The notes: generated from the sequence alone by a model not told the origin. A DNA stretch of 48,656 nucleotides from Pseudomonadota bacterium (GCA_023387085.1 JAEWIL010000185.1:1-48656), one strand, 5' to 3'. Counted from the first letter of the stretch, positions 35,944 to 44,039 are shown. Made by a program: numbers and translations.

Positions 35944-37914
35944 ATGGAGCTTCAATCTGTTATTCTGGATGGATTTCGACGCTTTCGGAAACCCACGGAG
36001 ATACTGACCAACGGCAAGTTGGTTTCTCTAATCGGTCCGAATGAAGCGGGCAAAACCTCAATATTATATGCGATCGCGCATCTTGGTCATACTGCGCCAA
36101 TCGCCAAATCGGACATTTCACGGGGGCGAAAGGTCGAGGATGGTCAGGTAGTTATAACAGCGAAATATCTCTTAGAAAAAGATGATATGGACGCGGCAAA
36201 TATCAAAAAAACAACTTGGTATATCAGAAAAAAGAAGAAAGATGGAAAGTTTACGGCAGAATTCCATCCTCGCATTGAGAAAAGAAACTTATCCCACAGA
36301 AAGTCCTTGCTAGACGATTTAGAGAGGGTCAGATCTAATAACAAGATATGGGGGAGATTGGTACAGGATGATGATGAAATAGTGAGGGTATTCCAGGATG
36401 CTGGCGCTGCTCTCAGGTCGGAGGAGGAGTCTCTCGAAGATGCTGAATCGGAGAGCATAAAAAACCTAAAAGATGCAGTATCAAAAAAATGGATAGAATC
36501 CGATCCCGCCTATTTCAGAAATCTATCTGAAAAAATTGCAAACTGCTTATCAAAAGAGGGTGAGGAAACGCCAGAGCAATTTGCTCGTTCTGTCATATAT
36601 GGCCGGCTTCCAAAAGTCCTATTCTTTTCAAATCAGGAAAGAATATTGGAAGGAAGCTATGACATACCGTCACTCTCCAGTGAAATTCCAGTAGCTCTTG
36701 ATAATTTAGCAAAAATAGCGAATTTGAATCTCAGGGAGCTTGCGAGGGCTCACGCTGAGGATGACACGCCTTCGATTACCAAAATGAAGAATCAAGCAAA
36801 TCAGGAGCTTCAGAAAAGATTCGAAGAAAGTTGGTCTCAGTCCGGCATTCATGTCACCCTAGAGATCAGGAACGATAATTTGGAGATTCTTGTTGAAGAA
36901 AGCGGACTTAATTATACTAGATTGGCAGAGAGAAGCGATGGTCTAAGGCAATTTGTTGCTCTTCAGTCTTTTACCACGTGTGAACGTGCAGACAGGCCGA
37001 TTTTACTTATTGATGAAGCGGAAATCCGATTGCATTATGACGCTCAAGCGGATTTGATTCAGATGCTTTCTAAGCAAAATGTCGCACCTAAAATAATATA
37101 TACAACTCATTCGGCGGGATGTCTCCCCGAAGATCTAGGTAACGGCGTGCGAATGGTGTCTTATGATGACGTACAGGAGGGGGAATCAACTAGCAAAGTA
37201 TCGAATCAATTCTGGGATCGAGATTCAGGCGGGCTTGAGCCACTATTGTTCGGTATGGGGGCCACGACCCTTGCCTTTTTCCCCATTCGGAAAGCGCTTC
37301 TAACAGAGGGCGAATCCGATATGCTGCTGTTGCCGACGATGCTCCGCGAAGTTCTGAAGCGCGACAGCCTCTCATTTCAGATCGTGCCTGGAGTTTCCAA
37401 GACTAGCGGCGTCAACCTTCCCATATTGGCGCGCAATGGAGCGGGTGTTGCATTCGCACTCGATTTCGACGGGGGAGGCAGGGAGCTATCGAACAAGATT
37501 GTGTCGGCCGGTTTTGACAAGTCATCGATATTCTTTTTGAAGGCCTCACAAGGAAAGGACTACCAAGTCGAGGATTTTGTGAATGTAAATGTGCTGTTCC
37601 ACGCGGTGAACAACGCCTTCGCTAGAAGAGAGTATAAAGGCGACCCTATCCCGAAATCGGCATTAAAGGCTAATGGGAGAATGGCAGCCGTAAAGCGCCA
37701 TTTTTGTAAAAAGAAGGAAGACTACGTCCCCAAGGTGCTTATCGCGTATGAAATTCTGGACTATGTTTCGAAGAACCCTGACGAATCCATTCTGGACAAA
37801 AGCAAAGTTAAGGCCTTCGCTAAATTTGCCAAAGACGTTCTGGCCTACTTCGAAAGAAGTGCCGATGCTGCAGAAATGGCAAAGGGTAAGGGCGATCTAG
37901 TGATAGCCAAATAA
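35944..37914 (+). CDS. OLD-family ATP-dependent endonuclease (AAA + TOPRIM)
   Basis: 656 residues from the ATG at 35944, which has GAGGGGG just before it; the in-frame ATG at 35929 lacks one. The ABC-type ATPase part has Walker A GPNEAGKTS (31-39), signature SDGLRQF (331-337), Walker B ILLIDEAE (353-360) and a TTHSAG switch (387-392). A TOPRIM nuclease follows: TEGESD with E455, and LDFD with D507 and D509. OLD, GajA and related proteins with this order are anti-phage nucleases. No UvrD-like GajB partner or reverse transcriptase is adjacent, so it looks like a stand-alone (class 1-like) OLD protein. The gene is distinctly AT-rich with Lys/Ile-rich coding, unlike its neighbours, which indicates horizontal transfer. 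Confidence 0.88.
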   Translation: MELQSVILDGFRRFRKPTEILTNGKLVSLIGPNEAGKTSILYAIAHLGHTAPIAKSDISRGRKVEDGQVVITAKYLLEKDDMDAANIKKTTWYIRKKKKDGKFTAEFHPRIEKRNLSHRKSLLDDLERVRSNNKIWGRLVQDDDEIVRVFQDAGAALRSEEESLEDAESESIKNLKDAVSKKWIESDPAYFRNLSEKIANCLSKEGEETPEQFARSVIYGRLPKVLFFSNQERILEGSYDIPSLSSEIPVALDNLAKIANLNLRELARAHAEDDTPSITKMKNQANQELQKRFEESWSQSGIHVTLEIRNDNLEILVEESGLNYTRLAERSDGLRQFVALQSFTTCERADRPILLIDEAEIRLHYDAQADLIQMLSKQNVAPKIIYTTHSAGCLPEDLGNGVRMVSYDDVQEGESTSKVSNQFWDRDSGGLEPLLFGMGATTLAFFPIRKALLTEGESDMLLLPTMLREVLKRDSLSFQIVPGVSKTSGVNLPILARNGAGVAFALDFDGGGRELSNKIVSAGFDKSSIFFLKASQGKDYQVEDFVNVNVLFHAVNNAFARREYKGDPIPKSALKANGRMAAVKRHFCKKKEDYVPKVLIAYEILDYVSKNPDESILDKSKVKAFAKFAKDVLAYFERSADAAEMAKGKGDLVIAK

Positions 37915-37963
37915 CTCTTTCCTACATTATCCAAATAGGTTCAAAATCATTCCGATTCATTCC

Positions 37964-39037
37964 AAATGATTCGGCAATTATATACTTGACAAAGCAGCCC
38001 ATGAAACGGCATAGAATAGGGCATGACGAACATCACCGCCCCGCACTTTCACGACGAAACAAAAGCTCGCGAGCATCTCGAAGCGATCCGCTGGCCCGAG
38101 GGCCCGTTCTGTCCGCACTGTGGTTCGTTCGCCGCGACCCGCCTTGAGGGCAAGAAGCACCGCACGGGCCTGATCCAGTGCAACGATTGCCGCGAGCAAT
38201 ATACCGTCACCGTCGGCACCGTCTTTGAGCGCTCGAAGGTTCCCCTTCACAAATGGCTGCTCTGCAATCACCTGCTTTGCGCGTCCAAGAAGGGCATGAG
38301 CGCCAAGCAGATCGAACGTATGCTGGGCGTCACCTACAAGACCGCGTGGTTCATGTGCCACCGCATTCGCGAGGCCATGAAAACCGATGGCACCGATGGC
38401 CCGCTTGGCGGCAATACTCCCTCGCGCATCGTCGAAGCCGATGAAACCTACGTCGGCGGTAAGGCGAAGAACCGCGCTTGGGGCAAAATCCCTGAAAAGA
38501 AGATCGTTGTCTCGCTGGTCGAGCGCGAAGGCCACGTCCGTAGCTTCCATATCGCCAATCTCAACGCGAAAGACATTCGCGCCCTTATCGTCACAAACGT
38601 GGACCGCAAGGCTCACCTGATGACCGACGAAAGCAGCATGTATAAGCAGGTCGGCCTTGAAATGCGCGCCCACACCGCCGTCCACCACGGCAAGAAGCAG
38701 TACGTCCGCCACCAAGGGCTTTCGCACAGCAACACCGCTGAAAACTTCTTCTCCATCTTCAAGCGCGGCGTGATCGGCACCTATCACCACATGAGCGAGG
38801 CCCACCTTGCCCGCTACACCGCCGAGTTCGACTTTCGCTATAACACCCGCCTGATGACGGACGCGGAACGTAGCGCCGCCGCCCTGTCGCGCATCGGCGG
38901 TAAGCGCCTCACCTATCGGCGGACTGACGCAATCGCCGCCTGATTGGTATCAGGCGCCGCGCGCCATCGGCGAGCGCCGCAAGCGGTGGACGCGCTAGCG
39001 AACGGAACGGGAACTGTTATCCCTTTTCGAATCATTT
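37964..39037 (+). mobile_element. Probable IS1595-type insertion sequence
   Basis: A 10-bp exact inverted pair, AAATGATTCG at 37964-37973 and CGAATCATTT at 39028-39037, encloses the transposase. The distance of about 1074 bp suits IS1595/ISXO2-type elements. I see no 8-bp target duplication outside these repeats, so the ends are a proposal. A TTGACA at 37986 and a TAGAAT at 38012 (20-bp spacing, longer than ideal) could promote the transposase. A further partial palindrome, CCGATTCATT/AAATGATTCGG, overlaps the left end. Confidence 0.6.
38023..38943 (+). CDS. IS1595-family transposase (ISXO2-like)
   Basis: 306 residues, intact. An N-terminal zinc-ribbon (CPHC at 30-33 and CNDC at 53-56) is followed by a helical region and a DDE-type catalytic core. 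The core has D140 in VEADETYVGGKAKNR, D202 in LMTDESSMY, and a HSNTAENFFSIFKRG motif giving N237 and K247, as in the DDNK arrangement of IS1595. It has GC-rich codon use like the chromosome, unlike the OLD gene just before it, so it came separately or from a related host. The frame is complete, so the element may still be mobile. Confidence 0.95.
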   Translation: MTNITAPHFHDETKAREHLEAIRWPEGPFCPHCGSFAATRLEGKKHRTGLIQCNDCREQYTVTVGTVFERSKVPLHKWLLCNHLLCASKKGMSAKQIERMLGVTYKTAWFMCHRIREAMKTDGTDGPLGGNTPSRIVEADETYVGGKAKNRAWGKIPEKKIVVSLVEREGHVRSFHIANLNAKDIRALIVTNVDRKAHLMTDESSMYKQVGLEMRAHTAVHHGKKQYVRHQGLSHSNTAENFFSIFKRGVIGTYHHMSEAHLARYTAEFDFRYNTRLMTDAERSAAALSRIGGKRLTYRRTDAIAA

Positions 39038-39058
39038 TCAGTGCTGTAGAACGCCAAA

Positions 39059-39085
39059 TGGCCGAGGTGGTTCAGACCTCGGCCA
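39059..39085. other. Perfect 10-bp hairpin downstream of transposase
   Basis: TGGCCGAGGT and ACCTCGGCCA flank a seven-base loop. No T-run follows on either strand. It lies just outside the proposed right end of the insertion sequence and before DUF3892. It could be a bidirectional transcription barrier or an old terminator, but sequence alone does not settle this. Confidence 0.55.
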
Positions 39086-39186
39086 CATTGGAAACCGCCG
39101 GTAGGGGCGGGTGTGATCACGGTTTGCTTTTGCGCTTGTCAGTGATTCGCGTCAACCCCTGCCGGTACAAAACAGGGTGAACTGAC

Positions 39187-39468
39187 ATGACAGATAAGGC
39201 TTACATTTCCTGCATTAACAAAGACCCCCGATACGACGAATACAGTCGCATCACGCATGTCGGCGGGGTCGGCACCAGCCGCTGGAAAATCACCACCGAC
39301 GCTGCGATTGCCCACATCGAAAGTGGCACTTGGGAGTTTGAGACCAAACCGCCCTTTGGCCACGGGCAAAAGGTTATCGTAGCTCAGAGACTCGGTCGGA
39401 AATATCTGAAGACTGTGGCTGACTATGACACTCCGGATAATCTTCTGAGCCTTCCTGAGTGCCCATAA
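39187..39468 (+). CDS. DUF3892 domain protein
   Basis: 93 residues, all of one DUF3892 domain: YISCINKDPRYDEYSRITHV, then GGVGTSRWKI, AIAHIESGTWEF, and the family C-terminus YLKTVADYDTPDNLLSLPEC. The function of this family is unknown; members are often found in accessory DNA. It starts at an ATG with an AGGGTGA site. Its 3' end overlaps an opposite-strand small frame by 95 bp. Confidence 0.9.
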   Translation: MTDKAYISCINKDPRYDEYSRITHVGGVGTSRWKITTDAAIAHIESGTWEFETKPPFGHGQKVIVAQRLGRKYLKTVADYDTPDNLLSLPECP

Positions 39469-39616
39469 TCATCCGGCAAGGCGCTTTAAGGCCATGAGGG
39501 TCTAGACTCCACGCCAGGGCTTGTTGGGCCGCGTACAACTCCTCGCGACGGGCGCCATCCCGCTCGCTAAGTAGAGCGCGGCCCAGCTTTCCCAGTTCTC
39601 GGCTTATGTGATCCAT
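39374..39616 (-). CDS. Small hypothetical protein, antisense to DUF3892 end
   Basis: 80 residues. It starts at ATG 39616 with AAGGAAAGG just upstream, a good ribosome binding site. The first half is a charged amphipathic helix (SRELGKLGRALLSERDGARREELYAAQQ), the second half is polar. I recognise no family. Because its last 95 bases overlap the DUF3892 gene on the other strand, one of the two ends could be non-coding. DUF3892 is certain; this gene is only possible. Confidence 0.4.
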   Translation of the reverse strand: MDHISRELGKLGRALLSERDGARREELYAAQQALAWSLDPHGLKAPCRMIMGTQEGSEDYPECHSQPQSSDISDRVSELR

Positions 39617-39705
39617 CGGACCTTTCCTTTTTCGCTTTGTGCGGCGTCGGTGGCGTCGCCAGCATCCGGCGAAGCGTTTCTAGCTCTTTTTGATCGGAGT
39701 CAGTC

Positions 39706-40437
39706 ATGTCTCAGTTTAACCTAATGGACGCTTGGCTCAAACTCGAAAGGGCACGCGAACACATTCTTGATGTGGAACGTGCCGTCGAGAATCTCACCGC
39801 TCCTGAGCTTTACAAAATCTCTATCAAGCGTGATGAAGGCGCCTATCTGAGCGTTGATTTTGAGTCCCTCCATGATGAGGGCCAGTATCTTAGCACGATC
39901 ATCGGCGACGCAATCGGGAACCTGCGAAGCTCCCTTGATTATCTCATGGGGGCTGTGGTCAAGCCACTTGGCGGCAATCCTGCGAAAGTGACGTTTCCCT
40001 TCGCCGACAATGAAAAAGGGTTCAAAGGCGAGGTTAGGGCCGCCCCCCTTTTCCTGACCCCTGACCTTATCGCCATCTTCGACAAGATTGAGGCTTACGA
40101 AGGCGGGGCCGGGCACAACCTTTGGGCCGTCAACAAACTGCGCAACGTCGATAAGCACCGGCTGCTCGTCACCATCAACCACCTTGCTGGCATAAAGGCG
40201 AGTTGGAGGGTCGGCAGCTCCACGTTCACGGATTGTAGCATCTTGGTTGAAGCAGGCAAGCAAGGCAAAGCCATTAAAGCACCCGCAGCGAACTTCGAGT
40301 TCACAAGCGAGCCAGCACCTGTTTTCCAAATAGTGTTCGACGAACCGTGCGTGACTCCTTTCACGGAAGTAGGCTCGTTTCTGCATCTCGCCGCGCGCGA
40401 CATCGATAGCCTTTTCCAGTCTTTGGAAAAAGTCTGA
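39706..40437 (+). CDS. Hypothetical protein with HEPN-like Rx4H motif
   Basis: 243 residues. A helical N-terminus (LERAREHILDVERAVENL) leads to DAIGNLRSSLDYLMGAVVKPLG, then a KVTFPFAD strand, then LWAVNKLRNVDKHRLLVTI. The pattern R146-N-V-D-K-H151 matches the R-x4-6-H motif of HEPN ribonucleases, and the helix-rich layout is compatible. The C-terminal third looks like beta structure. HEPN proteins are common in toxin-antitoxin and anti-phage systems. This assignment is inference; no partner (such as MNT) is adjacent. It starts at an ATG after GGAG in a spacer free of other genes. Confidence 0.65.
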   Translation: MSQFNLMDAWLKLERAREHILDVERAVENLTAPELYKISIKRDEGAYLSVDFESLHDEGQYLSTIIGDAIGNLRSSLDYLMGAVVKPLGGNPAKVTFPFADNEKGFKGEVRAAPLFLTPDLIAIFDKIEAYEGGAGHNLWAVNKLRNVDKHRLLVTINHLAGIKASWRVGSSTFTDCSILVEAGKQGKAIKAPAANFEFTSEPAPVFQIVFDEPCVTPFTEVGSFLHLAARDIDSLFQSLEKV

Positions 40438-40529
40438 TCTATCTAAAGCGCCGGCCTGTCCTCGAATCTCTGGCATAAAGGTTCTGCTTTGTCACGTATA
40501 TAATTGCCAATGATTCGGGAGATGGAGCT

Positions 40530-41390
40530 ATGGGGCGTAAGGCGGAGCGGGGTTCGCGGGGGAAATCGGTGGTCGTTTCGGGCGGCGGTAAGGAGCGGAA
40601 CAGGCCCTCCCCCAACCCCTCCCGCAAGCGGGAGGGGAGCAAAATTGGCGCTGCTGCTGCTGCGCCCCGGATCAAGTCCGGGGTTCGCGAGCGGGAGAAT
40701 CCCTTCATGCCCGGGCTGCGCGTGCGCTCGGACGGGTGGACGGCGGCGCGGACGCGGGTGTTTCTGGCCACGCTGGGGCGCACGGGGTGCGTGACCGATG
40801 CGGCGCGGATCGCGGGGGTCAGTACGACGTCGGTCAATCGATCGCGCGCGCTGTTTCCACCCTTCGACAAGGCGTGTGGCGAGGCGATCACGCGGGCGCT
40901 GCGCGGGCTGGAGGCGGTCGCTTACGAGCGTGCGGTCGCGGGGCGCGAGACGGTCGTCATTCGCGGCGGCAAGGAGGTCGAGCGGCGGATCGTGCCATCG
41001 GATGCGATGCTGGGGCTGCTGATCAAGCGCGGCGACCTGAGAGGCGGCCGCAATGTCCATCTGACGCCCGAGGAAGCCGCGGCCTATGTGCTGCCCGAGG
41101 CGGTGCGCCACCGCTTCCTGTCGATGGAGGAATATGCCAGCGGCCTGATTTTCGAAAAAGACAAAAAGGGCAAGGGCGGCATTATCAAGATCACGCGGCC
41201 GACGCAGGAGGAAACCGACGCGGTGCTGATCGAGCGGATCCAGATGATATCGCGCTACAGACAGCATCAGCGGCGGATCAGGGGAGAGTGCCTCGAGTGC
41301 GGGCAGCCGATAATGCTGAGCGAGAATGAAGTCGAAATGCGCGAGAGGGACGCGGCGGCGCAGCGGCAACTGGCGCCGCCGGAGGACTGA
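40530..41390 (+). CDS. HTH protein with repeat-derived N-terminal segment
   Basis: 286 residues from ATG 40530, preceded by GGAGATGGAGCT. Residues 60-115 look like a helix-turn-helix: WTAARTRVFLATLGRTGCVT, then DAARIAGVSTTSVNRSRAL. The middle (AVAYERAVAGRETVVIRGGKEVERRI) resembles terminase-small-subunit-like proteins of sphingomonads. The end has a possible zinc knuckle, ECLECGQPI. Residues about 27-53 (Arg/Pro/Ala-rich, RPSPNPSRKREGSK then AAAAAPRIKS) are encoded by palindromic repeats, so a start at ATG 40707 (MPGLRVRSDG) is also possible. Function unknown, probably nucleic-acid binding. Confidence 0.65.
   Translation: MGRKAERGSRGKSVVVSGGGKERNRPSPNPSRKREGSKIGAAAAAPRIKSGVRERENPFMPGLRVRSDGWTAARTRVFLATLGRTGCVTDAARIAGVSTTSVNRSRALFPPFDKACGEAITRALRGLEAVAYERAVAGRETVVIRGGKEVERRIVPSDAMLGLLIKRGDLRGGRNVHLTPEEAAAYVLPEAVRHRFLSMEEYASGLIFEKDKKGKGGIIKITRPTQEETDAVLIERIQMISRYRQHQRRIRGECLECGQPIMLSENEVEMRERDAAAQRQLAPPED
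40616..40683. repeat. Two palindromes inside the HTH gene 5' end
   Basis: CCCCTCCCGC-AA-GCGGGAGGGG (40616-40637, ten perfect pairs) is followed at 40665-40683 by CCCCGGA-TCAAG-TCCGGGG. The first kind recurs at the right end of the window (CCCCTCCCC/GGGGAGGGG). These are typical intergenic REP-like units; here they lie inside an open frame. Confidence 0.85.
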
Positions 41391-41418
41391 ACCGGCCGGC
41401 CGCGTCGTGCGGCCCGGC

Positions 41419-41580
41419 TCAGCCCATCGCGTTGGCGATCGTCGTGAAGATGTTCGCGAGATTGAGCCCGAGCATCTGGAAGGCGATGATGCACGCGACC
41501 GAAATCAGCGCCGCGATCAGCCCATATTCGATCGCGGTCGCACCGCGCCGGTCCTGTAGCAAGGCCTGATATCGCATCAT
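41419..41580 (-). CDS. Flp-type (class IVb) pilin
   Basis: A short gene of 54 codons (53 aa) running from ATG 41580 to TGA 41419-41421. The protein reads MMRYQALLQDRRGATAIEYG at the start. DRRGATAIEYGLIAAL is the classic Flp prepilin motif: cleavage after G, with E and Y at positions five and six of the mature pilin, followed by a hydrophobic helix (LIAALISVACIIAF) and a short polar end (NIFTTIANAMG). It should form Tad-type adhesion pili. No cpaA or tad assembly genes are in the window, so they lie elsewhere or this is a solitary copy. It precedes a GGDEF gene in the same direction, a frequent link between pili and c-di-GMP. Confidence 0.92.
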   Translation of the reverse strand: MMRYQALLQDRRGATAIEYGLIAALISVACIIAFQMLGLNLANIFTTIANAMG

Positions 41581-41688
41581 CGCGCGGTCCTTCCCCTTCT
41601 TGTTCTGCGTGTCCCGCTCCGGCGATAGCGCCGAGATGCGAAGCGAAGGTTGGGAAACGGCGTTAACGGCGTGCCAAAGCCGCCGCGC

Positions 41689-42894
41689 TCAGCCGGTCGC
41701 GCCGAGCCGGACGGGCGCCGGGCGGAAGGCGCGGACGCGGTCGCGGCCCGCGCGCTTGGCCTCGTACAGCGCCTGGTCCGCCTCGCGCATCAGCCGCGAC
41801 AGCCCCTCGCCGGGGGCGCCGACCGCGATGCCGATGCTGACGGTGGGGCAGAGGCCAGCGGGGATATGGTCGGCGCAGGCGGCGTGGAGACCCTTTCGCA
41901 CCGCCTCGGCGAACTGGCGGGCGGCGTCGATGGTGGCGCCGGGGACGAGCAGCGCGAACTCCTCGCCGCCGATGCGCCCGGCGATCGTGCCGACGGGGCC
42001 GACCGCGCGGACGTGCGCGCCGAACGCGGCGATGATCGCGTCGCCGACCGCGTGGCCGTGGGTGTCGTTGACCGCCTTGAAATGGTCGAGATCGGCGATC
42101 AGCAGCGCGGCGGTCTGGCCCGCGTCGATGCAGCGGCGGAGCGCGGCGCCGGCCTTTGCCTCGAACCCGCGGCGGTTGAGCAGGCCCGAAAGCTGGTCGT
42201 CGTTGGCCTCGCGCCGAAGCTCGCCCACCATGTCGATCGCGACCGCGACCATCAGGCTGATCGCCGCGACGATCGCCATCATCGCCTGGCTGAACTGGAC
42301 GGTGGTCCAATAGACCGACTGCTGGAAGCCGTCATAATTGTCGAACCCTCCGCTGAAGGTCAGGATGACGACAGGGCGGACGATGAGGTTCGCCGCCGAG
42401 AGCGCGGCGACCCAGAAGAGCACGCGGTCGATCAGGTACGGCTTGGGCACCGGCCAGAGCGCGCGGACGACCATCAGCGCGATGACCCCCGCGCCGCCGC
42501 TGATCGCATAGATGCGCGCGGGGATGCTGGGGCTGACCAGCAGGAACCAGGTGAAGATGACGAGCGAGACGCCCGCGGCGACGCCCATCGCGCGCCAAGG
42601 GACGGGGAGGGCGTAGCGTCCGATGATCGCGGCGGCGAAGAACAGGCCGGTCGCGAGGAAGCCGGCGTTGGCGGGCAGCCGCTGCAGCTCCATCGGCAGC
42701 GCCGGCGCGACATCCTGCACGAGGAAGGCAAAGGCGGTCGCGAGATAGGCGGCAGCGGCATAAGCGACATAGCGCTGGCGCCGCTGCAGCCACATCAGGA
42801 AAAACGCAATTGCAAAGGTCAGGCCGATGCCCGGATTGAGGAGCGAAATGAAAAGCTGTCCGGTCAATACGACATCCTGCCTCGGTCCCCACAT
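41689..42894 (-). CDS. Membrane diguanylate cyclase (GGDEF domain)
   Basis: 401 residues. About six or seven hydrophobic segments occupy residues 10-225. A GGDEF domain follows, with DQLSGLLNRRGFE, ADLDHFKAVNDTHGH, and the active-site motif GRIGGEEFALL. GGEEF is an active variant, so it should make c-di-GMP from two GTP. The inhibitory I-site (RxxD before GGEEF) is absent: PVGT stands there, so product inhibition at that site is unlikely. No EAL domain. It lies upstream of the Flp pilin gene in the same direction, with 108 bp between. Confidence 0.9.
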   Translation of the reverse strand: MWGPRQDVVLTGQLFISLLNPGIGLTFAIAFFLMWLQRRQRYVAYAAAAYLATAFAFLVQDVAPALPMELQRLPANAGFLATGLFFAAAIIGRYALPVPWRAMGVAAGVSLVIFTWFLLVSPSIPARIYAISGGAGVIALMVVRALWPVPKPYLIDRVLFWVAALSAANLIVRPVVILTFSGGFDNYDGFQQSVYWTTVQFSQAMMAIVAAISLMVAVAIDMVGELRREANDDQLSGLLNRRGFEAKAGAALRRCIDAGQTAALLIADLDHFKAVNDTHGHAVGDAIIAAFGAHVRAVGPVGTIAGRIGGEEFALLVPGATIDAARQFAEAVRKGLHAACADHIPAGLCPTVSIGIAVGAPGEGLSRLMREADQALYEAKRAGRDRVRAFRPAPVRLGATG

Positions 42895-42979
42895 GATCCT
42901 AGGCGGGGCATAGATAACAAGTGGTTACGGCAAGATGGAGCGTTGATGACAGTGTGTAACGGTTAGGAGTGGGATTGTT

Positions 42980-43990
42980 TCAGGCGGTGCCGCGGACGGT
43001 GAGGCGGACCGGGATGCGCGTGCCGCTGCGCGTATAATCCTCGTCCTCGAGCGCCATCGCGACGAGCGCTTCGCCCGCGGCGTCGAGATCGGGCTCGAGC
43101 GTCGTCAGCGCGGGGTCGGCCATATTGCCGGCGCGGATGCCGTCGAAGCCGACGAGCGCGATGTCCTGCGGCACGCGGCGCCCGGCTTCCTTGAGCCCCT
43201 GAAGCACGCCCAATGCGAGCATGTCCGACGCCGCGAAGATCGCGTCGACGTCGGGGTGCGCGGCGAGCAGCGCGTGCGCGGCGGCGACCCCCTGTGCGTG
43301 GCGGTCGGCGGCGGCGGGCGGCTCGACGATGAAGGGCGTGATGCCATGCGCGGCGAGCGCGGCGGTGAAGCCGTCGCGGCGCTCGTCGAACTGGCGCTGC
43401 GGCGAGCGCTGCGGCCCGACGAAGGCGAGGCGCCTGCGGCCGGATGCGACGAGATGGTCGGCGGCGAGGCGGCCGCCGGTGCCGTTGTCGCTGCGCATCC
43501 AGTGGAAGGGTTCGCCGGGACTGCCCCAGCAGACGAAGTCGAGGCCCGAGCGCTGCGCCTCGGCGAAATAGTCCCATGCCGCGCGGTTGCTGGTGGTGCC
43601 GATGACGATCATCGCGTCGGCGAGCCCCGAGGCGACGAAATCGGCGCGGAAATTGGCCTCGCTCTCCTGGAACGAAACGAGCAGGTTGAAGCCGCGCGCC
43701 GAGGTCGCGGCGGCGATGCTGCCGAGCAGCGCGAAATAGAAGGGGTTGATCGCGCTGCGGTCCTCGCCCGGGCGGCAGACGGTGACGAGCGCGAGCGTCT
43801 CGCTGCTTTTGAGGCGGAGGCTGGACGCGTGCCGATCGACGACATAGCCGAGCTCGCGCGCCGCCGCCGCGACGCGCGCGCGCGTTTCGGCGTTGACGCC
43901 GGGGCTGCCCCGAAGCGCGCGCGAGACGGTCGATTGCGACACGCCCGCGCGCTCGGCGACGTCGAACGATGTCGGGCGCAGCGTTTTCAT
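42980..43990 (-). CDS. LacI-family transcriptional regulator
   Basis: 336 residues from ATG 43990, which has a GGGAGACGAAG site. The HTH is FDVAERAGVSQSTVSRALRG with the hinge NAETRARVAAAARELGYVVD. A periplasmic-binding-type effector domain follows (RPGEDRSAINPFYFALLGSI; AMIVIGTTSN; DNGTGGRLAADHLVASGRRR; DAIFAASDMLALGVLQGL; LVGFDGIRAGNMADP). It is the last gene of the leftward oxoprolinase-DUF969-DUF979-DUF2891 group, 49 bp from DUF2891, so it probably controls that group, with a sugar- or amide-like ligand. Confidence 0.93.
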   Translation of the reverse strand: MKTLRPTSFDVAERAGVSQSTVSRALRGSPGVNAETRARVAAAARELGYVVDRHASSLRLKSSETLALVTVCRPGEDRSAINPFYFALLGSIAAATSARGFNLLVSFQESEANFRADFVASGLADAMIVIGTTSNRAAWDYFAEAQRSGLDFVCWGSPGEPFHWMRSDNGTGGRLAADHLVASGRRRLAFVGPQRSPQRQFDERRDGFTAALAAHGITPFIVEPPAAADRHAQGVAAAHALLAAHPDVDAIFAASDMLALGVLQGLKEAGRRVPQDIALVGFDGIRAGNMADPALTTLEPDLDAAGEALVAMALEDEDYTRSGTRIPVRLTVRGTA

Positions 43991-44039
43991 CTTGGCTTCG
44001 TCTCCCTCGCGCCGTCTGTCGCGTCGGCGAGGGAGCTTG

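Noticed and set aside
35944..39468. Gabija-type two-gene system
   Set aside because: GajA-like features exist, but the next gene is an IS1595 transposase and no UvrD-like helicase is present.
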